Positions 28,100 to 37,287 are shown, counted from the stretch's first letter. The stretch: DNA of 64,000 nucleotides from Pseudoalteromonas sp. T1lg75 (GCF_002964705.1 NZ_PQCD01000049.1:1-64000), one strand, 5' to 3'. Made by a program: numbers and translations. Notes: generated from the letters alone by a model not told the origin.

Positions 28100-28207
28100 A
28101 TGCCTAAATTTCAGTGAACGCATGCGGCTGCGAACCTCCGAGGTTCGTTGATTTCCAATCTAGGCCACACTTATCTTATCTCAAAGCTTCCCACAGCCTC
28201 GTTGTTT

Positions 28208-28233
28208 GTGTAGATCAGACTTCAGTCTGACAA
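28208..28233 (+). repeat. REP-like hairpin
   Basis: TGTAGATCAGACTTCAGTCT followed by GACAAC; stem CAGACT/AGTCTG. Same family as 14584, 28549 and 28601. Confidence 0.6.
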
Positions 28234-28298
28234 CTCGCAATCTTTTGTTGTAATTCAGGTTTTTATATTTGGTTGGTACCTGTTTTCAATTTGAGATC

Positions 28299-28548
28299 TT
28301 GTCGCGTTGGCGACGGCAACCAAAGGGTGGTTTGCGCCAACCGCCCCTTGGAACCCCAAGGCGCCCGTTATTCGCTAATGCTTACGAACTCAGCGTTTTG
28401 TTAAACGTTCCGTTGAGTCATTGAGGCGATTTAACAGCACATCCCTGTACTGATAAATCTAGCTCGGCGTCGTGCCTCGCTCTCAATAACACACTCCACA
28501 ACAAAAGCCGATTTCTCCAGCGCGAATCTAAACGGGAGGATCGATACC
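28299..28548 (+). repeat. Direct repeat, copy 1 (347-bp period)
   Basis: From TTGTCGCGTTGGCGACGGC to the GAATCTAAACGGG / ATACCTG end. Copy 2 lies exactly 347 bp downstream with only a handful of differences. Contains the palindrome CCCCTTGGAACCCCAAGG and GGCGCCCGTTATTCGCT. Confidence 0.85.
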
Positions 28549-28626
28549 TGTAGGTCAGGTTTCAACCTGACAACTTTTGTCGGCCGCCGACAAGACGCTT
28601 TGTAGGTCGATGCTCTGCGTCGACAA
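28549..28626 (+). repeat. Two REP-like hairpins between the direct repeats
   Basis: TGTAGGTCAGGTTTCAACCT (28549) and TGTAGGTCGATGCTCTGCGT (28601), each closing with GACAA. Stems CAGGTT/AACCTG and GTCGA/TCGAC-type. Confidence 0.65.
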
Positions 28627-28645
28627 AAATGTCTTTGGATTGCTT

Positions 28646-28897
28646 CTGTCGCGTTGGCGACGGCAACCAAAGGGCGGTTTGCGCCAACCGCCCCTTGGAA
28701 CCCCAAGGCGCCCGTTATTCGCTGATGCTTGCGAACTCAGCGTTTTGTTAAACGTTCCGTTTAGTCATTGAGGCGATTTAACAGCACATCCCTGTACTGA
28801 TAAATCTAGCTCGGCGTCGTGCCTCGCTCTCAATAACACACTCCACAACAAAAGCCGATTTCTCCAGCGCGAATCTAAACGGGATGTATGATACCTG
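28646..28897 (+). repeat. Direct repeat, copy 2 (347-bp period)
   Basis: CTGTCGCGTTGGCGACGGC to GAATCTAAACGGGATG / ATACCTG. Nearly identical to copy 1; the visible differences are single bases (GGGTGG/GGGCGG, CTAATG/CTGATG, TTACG/TTGCG, GTTGAG/GTTTAG). Confidence 0.85.
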
Positions 28898-29137
28898 TGA
28901 GTTTGGTGTGGGATTTAAGAGCAGTCAGCTTTGCTTTCAAAAGGTGGTGATTAGTAACTCACAGCTGCCCTTTTCCAGTAGTTGGGCTGCACCTGATTAT
29001 TTCCTTATATGCAAATCTGCAAAACACCTTTTGCCAAATCAACATTGATAACTGTAGTATTGTTCGTAACTGTATGACTCCAATCATAAAAGCTAGCCAG
29101 TAGCAAGCCTAGCAGGAAGGGGGAGTCTAATCATCTG

Positions 29138-29860
29138 TTATATGCATAAGGATGTTCGATGGAAAAATATCTATATCTAACAGAAGTTGAGTGGGCAGAT
29201 GCATGGATTAATGGTGGTGAAATCCCTATTTCACTTGCTAGTAGTTACTTGAGCGATTCGCGCGAAGGGATTTATACCCCAGATGAAAACTTGATTCATG
29301 ATTCATCTTATCCAATCCCATCGTTCCGCCAATTCGGTATACATTTGGAAAATGTAAAAAATGTCACTATGACTGGAAATACATTTAATGGTAAGAGAAT
29401 CCCAGATGTTAAAAATGCTAGTTATTACAACGAGGACGGTCTGATTTTATCATTCTGTAACGAGCTAAATGCTGATATAGCTAGACGTATGGGAAAGAAG
29501 GCTTGTGTTAAAATTTTAGATATGCATCAACTTAAAGTAGCCTTAGATTCTGAAGTTGGTAGCAAAGGAGTCATGAAAAATTGTTCTTATACCAAGGGGT
29601 TCCAGCGAGATCACTTTTTGAAATCCACAGAAGACTCTTGGCAGAACGAATTTCGTTTGTTTTGGAAAAGTAACAAGTCTGTTTGGGTTACTATCCCACC
29701 AAATATTGGCGAATTAGTCGCAACGTACGATTGAACATAGAAGGCTTTTAAGAGTGATTTCCAACGCTTGGTATTTTTTATTCCATCGTTGGGTTTCGAG
29801 TTTATGGTGTAGTGGTCTAGATTTGGTCGCAGCTTTGCTCTCTCACACCTTAATGTGGCG
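29138..29860 (+). mobile_element. Candidate single integron gene cassette
   Basis: A compact ~720-bp unit: a GTTATAT core-like triplet (29137-29143), a short leader, one ORF, an attC-like site overlapping its stop, and a second GTT core in GGCGTTAAAG (29860). This is the normal anatomy of a superintegron cassette. No integron integrase gene is in the window and no neighbouring attC was recognised, so it would be a stranded cassette. The upstream boundary is the weaker one. Confidence 0.4.
29159..29734 (+). CDS. Orphan hypothetical protein, AT-rich
   Basis: 191 residues; start ATG 29159 behind AAGGATGTTCG. No signal peptide, no transmembrane segment, no motif I can assign. It opens MEKYLYLTEVEWADAWINGG and ends with a Trp/Phe-rich segment (WQNEFRLFWKSNKSVWVTIP), suggesting a small globular cytosolic protein. 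Codons are visibly richer in A/T than its neighbours and it sits alone between repeats, signs of transfer. The TGA stop overlaps the start of an attC-like site, typical of integron cassette genes. Function unknown; do not infer toxin or enzyme activity from the sequence. Confidence 0.7.
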   Translation: MEKYLYLTEVEWADAWINGGEIPISLASSYLSDSREGIYTPDENLIHDSSYPIPSFRQFGIHLENVKNVTMTGNTFNGKRIPDVKNASYYNEDGLILSFCNELNADIARRMGKKACVKILDMHQLKVALDSEVGSKGVMKNCSYTKGFQRDHFLKSTEDSWQNEFRLFWKSNKSVWVTIPPNIGELVATYD

Positions 29861-29862
29861 TT
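29731..29862 (+). other. attC-like (Vibrio-repeat-like) recombination site
   Basis: Starts with TTGAACATAG at the gene stop. It then shows AAGAGTGATTTCCAACGCTTGG, about 20 bases that line up with AAGAGGGACTGTCAACGCGTGG of the V. cholerae repeat as I remember it. A middle section TTGGGTTTCGAGTTTATGG resembles GTTGTGTTTGAGTTTAGTG, and the end CACCTTAATGTGGCGTTA resembles CCCCTTAGGCGGGCGTTA. The end is also roughly complementary to the start, as needed for an attC hairpin. The alignment was done by eye from memory. Confidence 0.45.
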
Positions 29863-30097
29863 AAAGCCCGCTAGCCCTTAACTGAATTACAGTTTGCGAT
29901 GGTCTTATTGTAGAGTGCTGGTGTATCAGCCTTATCCCCTTACATTGCATCCGAAACGGGATGCGAGAAGAGTAATCGCCCGTTGGATTACGGGCGAAAA
30001 CATGCCCAGTACATGGATGTACTGTGCATGTTGGTTACGTTCATTTCTCGTAGCGCGTTGAGGAAATAATGCAATGTTGGGGCGCCTTGGGGTTCTT

Positions 30098-30187
30098 AGG
30101 GGCGACGAGTGACCGAAGCACCGCTTCGCAGCGCGAGGAGGTGGAGGCATGGATGCCGACAGGAACCCAGCTTCATGGATGAATTAT
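30098..30187 (-). repeat. Dispersed ~90-bp structured repeat (copy B, inverted)
   Basis: Reverse complement matches 14741-14830 over its whole length, with few mismatches. Just beyond it (30080-30097) is GGCGCCTTGGGGTTC, the inverse of a segment in the 28299/28646 repeats. The repeat families are therefore composites of shared modules. Confidence 0.75.
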
Positions 30188-30257
30188 TAGCACTATTCTT
30201 CCTATTTCCTCTAAGTCGTAGTCGGCGACCCGACAAGATCTATCTTTTATAACCAGT

Positions 30258-30280
30258 GTTGCCGTAAGGCGCTGACCTAA
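30258..30280 (-). repeat. REP-like hairpin (inverted)
   Basis: Minus strand TTAGGTCAGCGCCTTACGGC followed by AAC; the same TAGGTC-palindrome family as at 14584 and 28549. Confidence 0.5.
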
Positions 30281-30328
30281 AAATGCCTAAAGGCATTCGC
30301 CTGTTGTTGTTTTTAATAAAATATTCCT

Positions 30329-30356
30329 AACAAATATTTTCCTTGAAATATTTGTT
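30329..30356. promoter_or_regulatory. Palindrome upstream of the peptidoglycan operon
   Basis: AACAAATATT and AATATTTGTT arms around TTCCTTGA, about 75 bp before the first operon gene. Preceded by ATATTCC (30321), a heptamer also seen at 38258 and 38401 in the regulator/amidase intergenic region. A plausible operator for the RpiR-type regulator encoded at 37313; unproven. Confidence 0.35.
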
Positions 30357-30431
30357 TCCCCTGCGACTATAAAGTAATCTCATGTATTAAAACCTGCGAC
30401 TTAACGCCGAAGGCGAAGGGGAGAGATAACA

Positions 30432-31847
30432 ATGAACAACAAAGCCCAATCTATTCTCGGTGCCGCCATTGCGGCGGCCTTGCTGCTGTCCAGTCAGGGT
30501 CTGGCTTACGCTCAGCCAACGGCGCCCTTTGTCAGTGATGTGCCTTTGGTTCAGCCTACTATGCTCTCTCCGGCTTTTTGGTTAAAACAGCAGGCGGATA
30601 ACGCGCCGCTGATGAGCGAGCGGCAAATTCAGGCCTTTAACCGCAAACTGATCGCCAATAATCCCTATGTCAGAGATCCGCTCACCTATGCGGATGACCT
30701 CTCCCGTGACGAGCTGATCCAACACCTGCAAAAAGCCAGTTCGACTCCTTCCAGTCCGCGTTTCTATACCGGTGGCCGCCAGCTGACAGATGAGGACTTT
30801 GCGCGCTATCACACCAACACCAATAAAGCCCAGGTGCAGGACAAAAATCAGGTGCGCTTTGGTATGGTGGTTGAGCGAACGTCGCTACGCACCTTTCCCA
30901 CCGATGACCGGGTGTTAAATGCGGAAATGGATGCGGATTTGGATCGTTTCCAGGAAAGTGGCGCCTTCCCCGGTGAAGCGGTGGCGGTGCTGCATGAAAG
31001 CGCGGATGGGCTCTGGTATCTGGTGGCCGCCTACAACTACACCGCCTGGGTGAAAAAGTCGGCCATCGCCTTGGGGGATAAAGATACCATTGTCGATTAT
31101 ATGCAGGCCAAGGACTTCATCATTGTCAGCGGCGATAAGGTGGACACCAGCTTCGTGCTCAATAAACCACGGGTTTCAGAGGTGCAATTGGATATGGGCG
31201 TGCGTTTGACGCTGATGCCACAAGAGAACATTGAGCACCTGACTCACGGCCAGAACAGTTTTGCCAGCTATATCGTCAAGTTGCCGGTGCGCAATGGGGA
31301 CGGCTCCCTGGCCTTTGAAAAGGCGCTGTTACCGCGCTCCAGCGATGTTAGCGTTGGCTATTTGCCGCTTACCCGGCATAACCTTATCGCTCAGGGGTTT
31401 AAGTTTTTAGGCGAGCGTTATGGCTGGGGGCACGATTACAACGCCCGGGATTGCACCGGCTTTGTCGGCGAGATTTATAAAACCTTTGGCGTGATGATGC
31501 CGCGTAATTCTTCATGGCAGGGCAAGGGAGACTATGGTTATAACTGGCGCTTCGATGAAGACGCCAAGCTTGAGCAAAAGCAGCAGGTGCTGGCACAGAT
31601 GCAGGTGGGCGACCTAATCTATATTCCCGGCCATGTGATGATGTATATCGGTGATTATCAAGGCCAGCCCTATGTGATCCATGATGTAAAAGGGCTTGGT
31701 TACTTAAAGGAGGATGGTGCTTTTTACGATGGTGAGCTTAACGGCGTGTCCGTGACGCCCTTGTTGCCTCTGCATTTAAATGCCGACACCTCCTATTTAG
31801 ATAAAACCTATGCCATTAAACGTATCGCTCCGGGTGGTGCACAATGA
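30432..31847 (+). CDS. Secreted SH3/NlpC-P60 endopeptidase
   Basis: 471 residues. Sec signal peptide (LGAAIAAALLLSSQGLAYAQ), two SH3b-like modules (about 135-215 and 225-290), and a C-terminal NlpC/P60 papain-like domain. Cys341 lies in GHDYNARDCTGFVGEIY and His401 in IPGHVMMYIG. The family cleaves gamma-D-Glu to diamino-acid bonds in free stem peptides. First gene of a tight operon; its TGA overlaps the ATG of the next gene. RBS GGGGAGAGATAACA. Likely trims muropeptides in the periplasm so the sugar and peptide parts can be imported separately. Confidence 0.85.
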   Translation: MNNKAQSILGAAIAAALLLSSQGLAYAQPTAPFVSDVPLVQPTMLSPAFWLKQQADNAPLMSERQIQAFNRKLIANNPYVRDPLTYADDLSRDELIQHLQKASSTPSSPRFYTGGRQLTDEDFARYHTNTNKAQVQDKNQVRFGMVVERTSLRTFPTDDRVLNAEMDADLDRFQESGAFPGEAVAVLHESADGLWYLVAAYNYTAWVKKSAIALGDKDTIVDYMQAKDFIIVSGDKVDTSFVLNKPRVSEVQLDMGVRLTLMPQENIEHLTHGQNSFASYIVKLPVRNGDGSLAFEKALLPRSSDVSVGYLPLTRHNLIAQGFKFLGERYGWGHDYNARDCTGFVGEIYKTFGVMMPRNSSWQGKGDYGYNWRFDEDAKLEQKQQVLAQMQVGDLIYIPGHVMMYIGDYQGQPYVIHDVKGLGYLKEDGAFYDGELNGVSVTPLLPLHLNADTSYLDKTYAIKRIAPGGAQ

Positions 31848-32599
31848 ACCCGTTTAAAAACCTTTTGTTAGTGCTGGCTGCCGGTGTGCTGTGTGCTGGT
31901 GTACAGGCTGGACCGATAGAAAACGAACACCGGCAGTTGGTGGTGGTGGTAACCGACTCCTGGACAGATATTCAAGGTGAAATGCTCCTGTTTGAACGCG
32001 GCGATGATAACCAGTGGCACGCCATGGGGGAGCCTAGCGCCGTGGTGATTGGTCGCACCGGCCTGGCCTGGGGCATTGGCTTACATGAGCACCAGCAAGG
32101 CCAGCAGAAGGTGGAAGGAGATGGCAAGGCGCCCGCCGGAGTATTTCGTTTGGGGAATGCCTTTGGTTATATGGATGCGCTTACCACCGGCCTGGATTAT
32201 CATCCCATGGATGCGGGGGATTACTGCATCGATGTGAACGGCTCGCCCTATTACAACCAGTTGGTGAATACCAAGGTGGTGGGTGAAAAGGCGGTAGAAG
32301 GCTCATCCGAGGCCATGCGCCGCGATATTCACAGCCAGGACGATTTATACAAAAAGGGTATTATCGTTGCCCATAACCCGGGGAATATCAGCGGTGCCGG
32401 CAGCTGTATTTTTATGCATTTATGGCGCGCCGTGGATAAGCCCACGGCGGGGTGCACGGCCATGGCCGAGGCGGATATGGATGCCCTGTTGCGCTGGCTG
32501 GATAAAGACAAACAACCCCTGGTGGTGATATTGCCGCGCATGGAATATGCGCTAAAGCAAACACTCTGGCGCTTGCCGCCCTTAGGGCCACAAGAATAA
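31844..32599 (+). CDS. YkuD (L,D-transpeptidase-like) domain protein
   Basis: 251 residues with a signal peptide (LLLVLAAGVLCAGVQAG). The YkuD-type core is recognisable in GKAPAGVFRLG (about 92-102), His192 in SCIFMHLWR and the nucleophile Cys204 in PTAGCTAM. It differs from typical enzymes, which have SHGC[IV]RM, so it may act as an L,D-carboxypeptidase or on small muropeptides rather than cross-link. Overlaps the previous gene by 4 bp and leads the broken symporter by 15 bp. Confidence 0.75.
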   Translation: MNPFKNLLLVLAAGVLCAGVQAGPIENEHRQLVVVVTDSWTDIQGEMLLFERGDDNQWHAMGEPSAVVIGRTGLAWGIGLHEHQQGQQKVEGDGKAPAGVFRLGNAFGYMDALTTGLDYHPMDAGDYCIDVNGSPYYNQLVNTKVVGEKAVEGSSEAMRRDIHSQDDLYKKGIIVAHNPGNISGAGSCIFMHLWRAVDKPTAGCTAMAEADMDALLRWLDKDKQPLVVILPRMEYALKQTLWRLPPLGPQE

Positions 32600-32614
32600 G
32601 AACAAGGCGGGTGA

Positions 32615-34299
32615 ATGATAAACGCACATTATGAAGCGCTCGACTGGCTGGTATTCGGCGCCTATGCTTTGCTCATCGCGCTGACGGCCTGGTGGTTTAA
32701 CCGCAAGACGGCCAATACCTCGGCGGAGTATTTTCTCGGTGGTAATGCCATGCCGACCTGATGGTGGCGGTATCTGTGCTGGCCACCTCGCAATCGGCGG
32801 CTACCTTTATCGGTGGCCCGGATCAAGGCTATCAGGGAGATTTGTCCTATTTGGCCACCAATATAGGCGCCTTTATTGCAGCCCTGGTGGTGGCTCAGGT
32901 GCTTATTCCACGCTTTTATCAATATCGTGTTTATACCGTTTATGAGCTGCTGGAGCAGCAGGTGGGCCCCAAGGCCAAGCGCCGCGCCGGCCTGATGTAT
33001 TTGTTCGGGCGGGTGTTTGCCAGCGGTGCGCGCCTGTATATGGCCGCCATTGCCGTGGCCATGATCCTCTATGGCAATATCGCCGCCAGCAGCGTCATTA
33101 TGGCCACCCTGGTGCTGGTGGTCATAGGTCTTGCCTACAGTATTTTTGGCGGTATTCGCACCGTCATCTATTCCGATGTGATCCAGTGCTTGGTGTACAC
33201 CAGTGCCGCCGTGTGCGTGATTGTCAGTTTATGGCTGGCGATCCCCGCCGATTTCTCAACCATTATCGAGGCGTTGCAAAACCCGGGGCCGGAGCAGGGC
33301 TCCAAGCTGGCCTTGTTTAAATTTGACCTGGATTTTTCCGCTGCCGGGGTGTTTAACATGGCGTCGGTACTGACCGGCTTTGTGCTCTTAAACATTGCCG
33401 CCTTCGGCTTGGATCAGGACATGACGCAGCGGGTGCTGACCTGTAAAGATGCGCGCTCCGGCAGTCGCGCCATTATGCTGTCCATCGCCATGGTGATCCC
33501 TGTGATGTTCTTGTTTATCGTGATTGGCCTGCTGTTGTTTGTGTTTTATCAGCGCCCCGACATCATGCTGGGGGCCACCGAAGGGGTTGCCGGGGGGGCT
33601 GTCGCCGGGGCCGTTGCCGAGGCCAATGTCGGGCAATTCCAGGGTGAGAAGATCACCGTCTTTATGCACTATGTTCTTAATGAAATTCCCGCCGGAGTAA
33701 AGGGCCTGGTGACCATAGGCATTATCGCCGCCGCCATTTCCACCCTGAACTCAGGGCTCAGCTCCATGGGCTCGGTGGTGGTGCAGGATATCTACCGGCC
33801 CTGGCATGAAAAGCGTCAGCGCCAGCAGGGCGACGCACAAAAAGAAGATCATCATTATGTGCTGGTGGGGCGCTTTGCCATGTTAGGGGTATCACTGGCG
33901 CTGGGCTCCATGGCCGTTCTTTGTTACTTCTGGCAGCAATATTCGCAAATGCCGCTGCTGAAATTTGCCCTGAGTGTCATGGTGTTTTCTTACTCCGGCC
34001 TGTTGGGCGTGTACTTCACTAGTCTTTTCCTCGGACGCGGCAGCGAAGCGTCCGTGCTCGCAGCCCTGATAGTCGGCTTTGTGGCCACCTTGTTGATGCA
34101 ACCCTATGTGCAAGAGATGCTGTTGCCGAGCCAGTGGCAGTTTAATCTAGGTTTTACCTGGCAGCTGTGTATCGGCACCGCGTTAGCCACCCTGGTCTGT
34201 GCCTTTGGTCGCAAGCCCGAAGCGGCAGGCCAGGCAGTGAGCGCGGCGACTAATCAATCAAGCAATAATCCCATCAATCACGAGGTGCGTCATGGCTAA
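32615..34299 (+). pseudogene. Sodium/solute symporter (SSS family), frameshifted
   Basis: The first part (32615-32761) encodes MINAHYEALDWLVFGAYALL and the rest of TM1 up to GGNAMPT, then hits TGA. The remainder (ATG 32761 to 34299, 512 residues) continues VAVSVLATSQSAATFIGGP, the SSS sodium-site region, and about 12 further helices. The expected continuous text is AMPTWMVAVSV, so one G is missing in ACCTGATGG (TGGATGG expected). TGA and ATG overlap as TGATG, so reinitiation could make a protein lacking TM1. It is the only transporter in a MurNAc-catabolic operon and so is the likely importer of MurNAc or a muropeptide sugar. The next gene overlaps its end by 8 bp. Confidence 0.8.
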
Positions 34300-35152
34300 C
34301 TGGGTGTTGGCCATAGATGGTGGTGGCACAAAAACGGCGCTGCGCCTGTATGGCCCGGATGGTCAGGTGGTGCAAGAGCAAAGAGGGCCGGGCTCGTCAC
34401 TGGGTCATGACTTGCTATTGGGCTGTGATACCCTGTGTGCTCAGGTGGCAAGCATACTTCACGATGCGGCCATATTGCCGAGTCAGGTCAATTGCGTCGC
34501 CGGTGTTGCCGGCGCCGGGAATCCGTATAATCAAGCGCAATTACGCAGCCGCTTACAGGCACTTGGCTTTGCCGAGGTAAAGGTGGTCAGCGACGCTATT
34601 ACCTCCGCCTATGGCGCCAATTTGGGTGCCCCGGTGGCTTGTGTTGCCCTTGGCACCGGCAGTGTCGGCACCCGTTTGCAGGCCGATGGCAGCACACATC
34701 TGGTGGGAGGCTGGGGCTTTACCCTGGGCGATGAAGGCGGCGGTGCCCGCTTGGGAGCCATGTTGGTGCAGGCCCTGATGCAGGCGTTTGACAGACAACA
34801 AGCACTTACCCCCTTACTCGAGGTGCTGGCGCAAAGAGTCGGTCACAGCCGCGAGGCGCTGAGTCAGTGGCTAAGCGGTGCTAAGGTAGGGGATTATGCA
34901 GTTCTGAGTGAGCTGGTGTGGCCTTATCAAGGGCGCTGCGACATGGCCGCAGAAATACTGCAACGTCATGCCTGGGCGGTTGAGCAGCTTATCCGCGCTA
35001 CCCGCGGGGAATATGATTTGCCGGTGGTATTGTTGGGCGGTTTAGCCGACAATACGGCCCCATTATTGGCACCCTGGTATCAGACCCTGGTGCAGCGCGC
35101 GCGGGGCTCGGCTCTGGATGGCGCCTATTTGCTGGCATTAAAGAATTTATAA
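34292..35152 (+). CDS. BadF/BadG-type N-acetyl-hexosamine (MurNAc/GlcNAc) kinase
   Basis: 286 residues. ASKHA fold: phosphate-1 loop [15 protein letters not shown], phosphate-2 [11 protein letters not shown] (~115-125) and the [17 protein letters not shown] signature (~133-150), the hallmark of the eukaryote-like GlcNAc kinase / BadF family. RBS GAGGTGCGTC inside the symporter end. Directly upstream of murQ, whose substrate is MurNAc-6-P. Without a PTS the kinase most likely makes MurNAc-6-P after import, the job of MurK in other bacteria; GlcNAc kinase activity is equally possible. Confidence 0.8.
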   Translation: MANWVLAIDGGGTKTALRLYGPDGQVVQEQRGPGSSLGHDLLLGCDTLCAQVASILHDAAILPSQVNCVAGVAGAGNPYNQAQLRSRLQALGFAEVKVVSDAITSAYGANLGAPVACVALGTGSVGTRLQADGSTHLVGGWGFTLGDEGGGARLGAMLVQALMQAFDRQQALTPLLEVLAQRVGHSREALSQWLSGAKVGDYAVLSELVWPYQGRCDMAAEILQRHAWAVEQLIRATRGEYDLPVVLLGGLADNTAPLLAPWYQTLVQRARGSALDGAYLLALKNL

Positions 35153-35165
35153 CTGGAATAAGTAC

Positions 35166-36110
35166 ATGAGTTTACCAAGTGACCATAGCTCTGAGTTATT
35201 GCGAGAGTTAAATACCATAGTTTCTGAGGGGCAAAACCCGCAAACCCTGGATATTGACCTCTTACCCAGCGAGGCCATTCTTCGTAAACTGAATGATGAA
35301 GATCAAAAGGTTGCCCCGGCGATCAGGGAAATTATCCCGGCTATCGCCAAGGCGGTCGACGCCATAGTTGATGCCTTCGCTAAGGGCGGCCGCCTTATCT
35401 ATATCGGCGCCGGAACCAGTGGCCGTTTAGGGGTGCTCGACGCCGCCGAATGTCCTCCCACCTTTAGCGTTGAACCCGGCCAGGTAGTGGGCATTATCGC
35501 CGGTGGCGAGCGGGCGATTCAAAAGGCGGTGGAAGGGGCAGAAGACAATGCGGCCATGGCAATTGAAGACTTACAAAACCAACAGCTAAAAAGTGACGAT
35601 GTTGTGGTGGGCATTGCAGCCAGTGGTCGCACGCCTTATGTGGTATCGGCGCTCAATTATGCCCGTGAACAGGGCTGTGTCACCGTGGGGATCAGTTGTT
35701 CACCTAACTCAGCGGTCCTCAATGCCGCAGATATCCAGCTGGCCGCCGTGGTCGGCCCAGAAGCGCTGACCGGCTCAACGCGCATGAAATCCGGTACGGC
35801 GCAGAAGCTGGTGCTTAATATGCTCAGCACCGCCAGTATGATCCGCTCCGGCAAGGTCTATCGCAACCTGATGGTGGATGTGAATGCCAGCAACGATAAG
35901 CTCAAGGCCCGTGCCGTGCGTATCGTAATGCAGGCCACCGAATGCACCGAGCAGGAGGCGGTCGAGGCACTGGCGCAGAGCGAGCATAGTGCCAAGTTAG
36001 CGATTTTAATGCTGTTGACCGGCAAAACCGCGAGTGAGGGCAAGGCCTTGCTGGATAACAACAAGGGTTTTTTACGCTCGGCGGTGCAAGAGGTTGAAGG
36101 CGATGATTAA
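35166..36110 (+). CDS. murQ: N-acetylmuramic acid 6-phosphate etherase MurQ
   Basis: 314 residues. SIS-fold lyase that cleaves the D-lactyl ether of MurNAc-6-P to GlcNAc-6-P. Hallmarks: [20 protein letters not shown] (about 78-97), [29 protein letters not shown], and the [13 protein letters not shown]-terminal motif. 13 bp after the kinase and overlapping namZ. This gene fixes the pathway of the operon as MurNAc breakdown. Confidence 0.96.
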   Translation: MSLPSDHSSELLRELNTIVSEGQNPQTLDIDLLPSEAILRKLNDEDQKVAPAIREIIPAIAKAVDAIVDAFAKGGRLIYIGAGTSGRLGVLDAAECPPTFSVEPGQVVGIIAGGERAIQKAVEGAEDNAAMAIEDLQNQQLKSDDVVVGIAASGRTPYVVSALNYAREQGCVTVGISCSPNSAVLNAADIQLAAVVGPEALTGSTRMKSGTAQKLVLNMLSTASMIRSGKVYRNLMVDVNASNDKLKARAVRIVMQATECTEQEAVEALAQSEHSAKLAILMLLTGKTASEGKALLDNNKGFLRSAVQEVEGDD

Positions 36111-37269
36111 GCGCCTGTTGGCAGCCTTTGCCCTATTGATTTTACTTAGCAGTGCCTGTGCTCAGGCCGACCAGCAAGATATCCAGGTTGGCGCCAGTCG
36201 CTTTGAGCACTACCTGCCTTTACTCAAGGGGAAGCGGGTTGGTCTAGTCGTCAACCAAACCTCCATAGTGGGCGACACTCACCTGGTGGATGCCTTGCTG
36301 GCCAAGCAGGTTAAGATCACCACCATTTTCGCACCAGAGCATGGCTTTCGTGGTGATCAGGATGCCGGCGCCCACATAGATTCGGGCATAGATACCAAAA
36401 CCGGCCTGCCCATAGTTTCTATTTATGGCAAGAACAAACAGCCCAGCGCAGAGGCGATGAGCCAGGTCGATGTGGTGCTGTTCGATATTCAAGACGTGGG
36501 TGTGCGCTTTTATACCTACATCAGCTCCATGCACTATATGATGCAGGCGAGCGCCGCGGCCAAGGCCGAGTTTATCGTGCTCGACAGGCCCAACCCCAAT
36601 ATCGCCTATATCGACGGGCCGATACTGGAGCCGGAGTTTCGCTCCTTCGTTGGCATGCACCCCATACCCGTTTTGCATGGCATGACGGTGGGTGAGCTGG
36701 CGCAGATGATAGTGGGAGAAAACTGGCTGGAGGACGGTATAAGCCCGGCTCTGACGGTGATCCCCGTGGCAAATTACGCTCGCGATAGAAGTTATTCTTT
36801 GCCAATAAAACCCAGCCCTAATCTGCCTAACGATCAGGCCATAGGTTTATATCCGTCGCTGTGTTTCTTTGAGGCGACGCCGGTCAGCATCGGCCGCGGC
36901 ACGGATTTCCCGTTTCAGGTGTTAGGCCATGATAAGGTGGCTCTAGGCGAGTTTACTTTTTCCCCTCGCTCTATTACTGGCGCTGCCAGTAACCCAAAAC
37001 TTAAAGACAAGATTGCCAAAGGCTTAGACTTGCGTCAAAGTCCAGTACGTGGGCTTGACCTAGGCTGGTTGATTAGCGCTCATAATAAATTCAAACAACA
37101 AAACACCGAGTTTTTCACTAGTGCTAGTTTTATGGATAAGCTTGCGGGCACAGACGAGTTACGCAAGGCCATCGAAGCGGGTAAATCTGAAGCTGAAATT
37201 AAGCAAACGTGGCGAGCTGGGCTTGAGGAATTTAAAGCTAAGCGTGCAAAATACCTGCTTTATCAATAA
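36103..37269 (+). CDS. namZ: Exo-beta-N-acetylmuramidase NamZ (DUF1343)
   Basis: 388 residues from ATG 36103, behind GAGGTTGAAGGCG; the longer open frame lacks an RBS. Signal peptide ([18 protein letters not shown]). The DUF1343 core is unmistakable: [64 protein letters not shown]-like [10 protein letters not shown] and [13 protein letters not shown]. NamZ removes MurNAc from the non-reducing end of peptidoglycan fragments (GH171). Overlaps murQ by 8 bp, so the two are translationally coupled; periplasmic product MurNAc would feed the symporter. Confidence 0.92.
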   Translation: MIKRLLAAFALLILLSSACAQADQQDIQVGASRFEHYLPLLKGKRVGLVVNQTSIVGDTHLVDALLAKQVKITTIFAPEHGFRGDQDAGAHIDSGIDTKTGLPIVSIYGKNKQPSAEAMSQVDVVLFDIQDVGVRFYTYISSMHYMMQASAAAKAEFIVLDRPNPNIAYIDGPILEPEFRSFVGMHPIPVLHGMTVGELAQMIVGENWLEDGISPALTVIPVANYARDRSYSLPIKPSPNLPNDQAIGLYPSLCFFEATPVSIGRGTDFPFQVLGHDKVALGEFTFSPRSITGAASNPKLKDKIAKGLDLRQSPVRGLDLGWLISAHNKFKQQNTEFFTSASFMDKLAGTDELRKAIEAGKSEAEIKQTWRAGLEEFKAKRAKYLLYQ

Positions 37270-37287
37270 GCGATACTGTATACCCAA

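Larger units (their letters stand above)
28044..29158. other. Repeat-rich, gene-poor accessory stretch after the tRNA cluster
   Basis: No convincing protein gene. It holds the tRNA terminator, three REP-like hairpins (28208, 28549, 28601), two ~260-bp direct repeats (28299 and 28646), and from about 28905 an AT-richer segment leading to the orphan gene at 29159. Short open frames inside the repeats read through palindromes and are not supported. Confidence 0.6.
29863..30431. other. Gene-poor stretch before the peptidoglycan operon
   Basis: No protein gene supported. It contains GCATCCGAAACGGGATGC-type palindromes near 29946, a palindromic CATGCCCAGTACATGGATGT region near 30001-30030, the inverted 90-bp repeat (30098-30187), an inverted GATCTTGTCG box (to 30240), an inverted REP-like hairpin (30258-30280), and the palindrome at 30329-30356 upstream of the first operon gene. 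Confidence 0.55.

Noticed and set aside
28100-28160. att site from tRNA-Arg integration
   Set aside because: Only an 11-base inverted match (CGAACCTCCGA) to the T-arm was found; no direct duplication of the tRNA 3' end and no integrase.
28431-28771. Open frames within the 347-bp repeats
   Set aside because: They read through palindromes and repeat boundaries in both orientations; no RBS.
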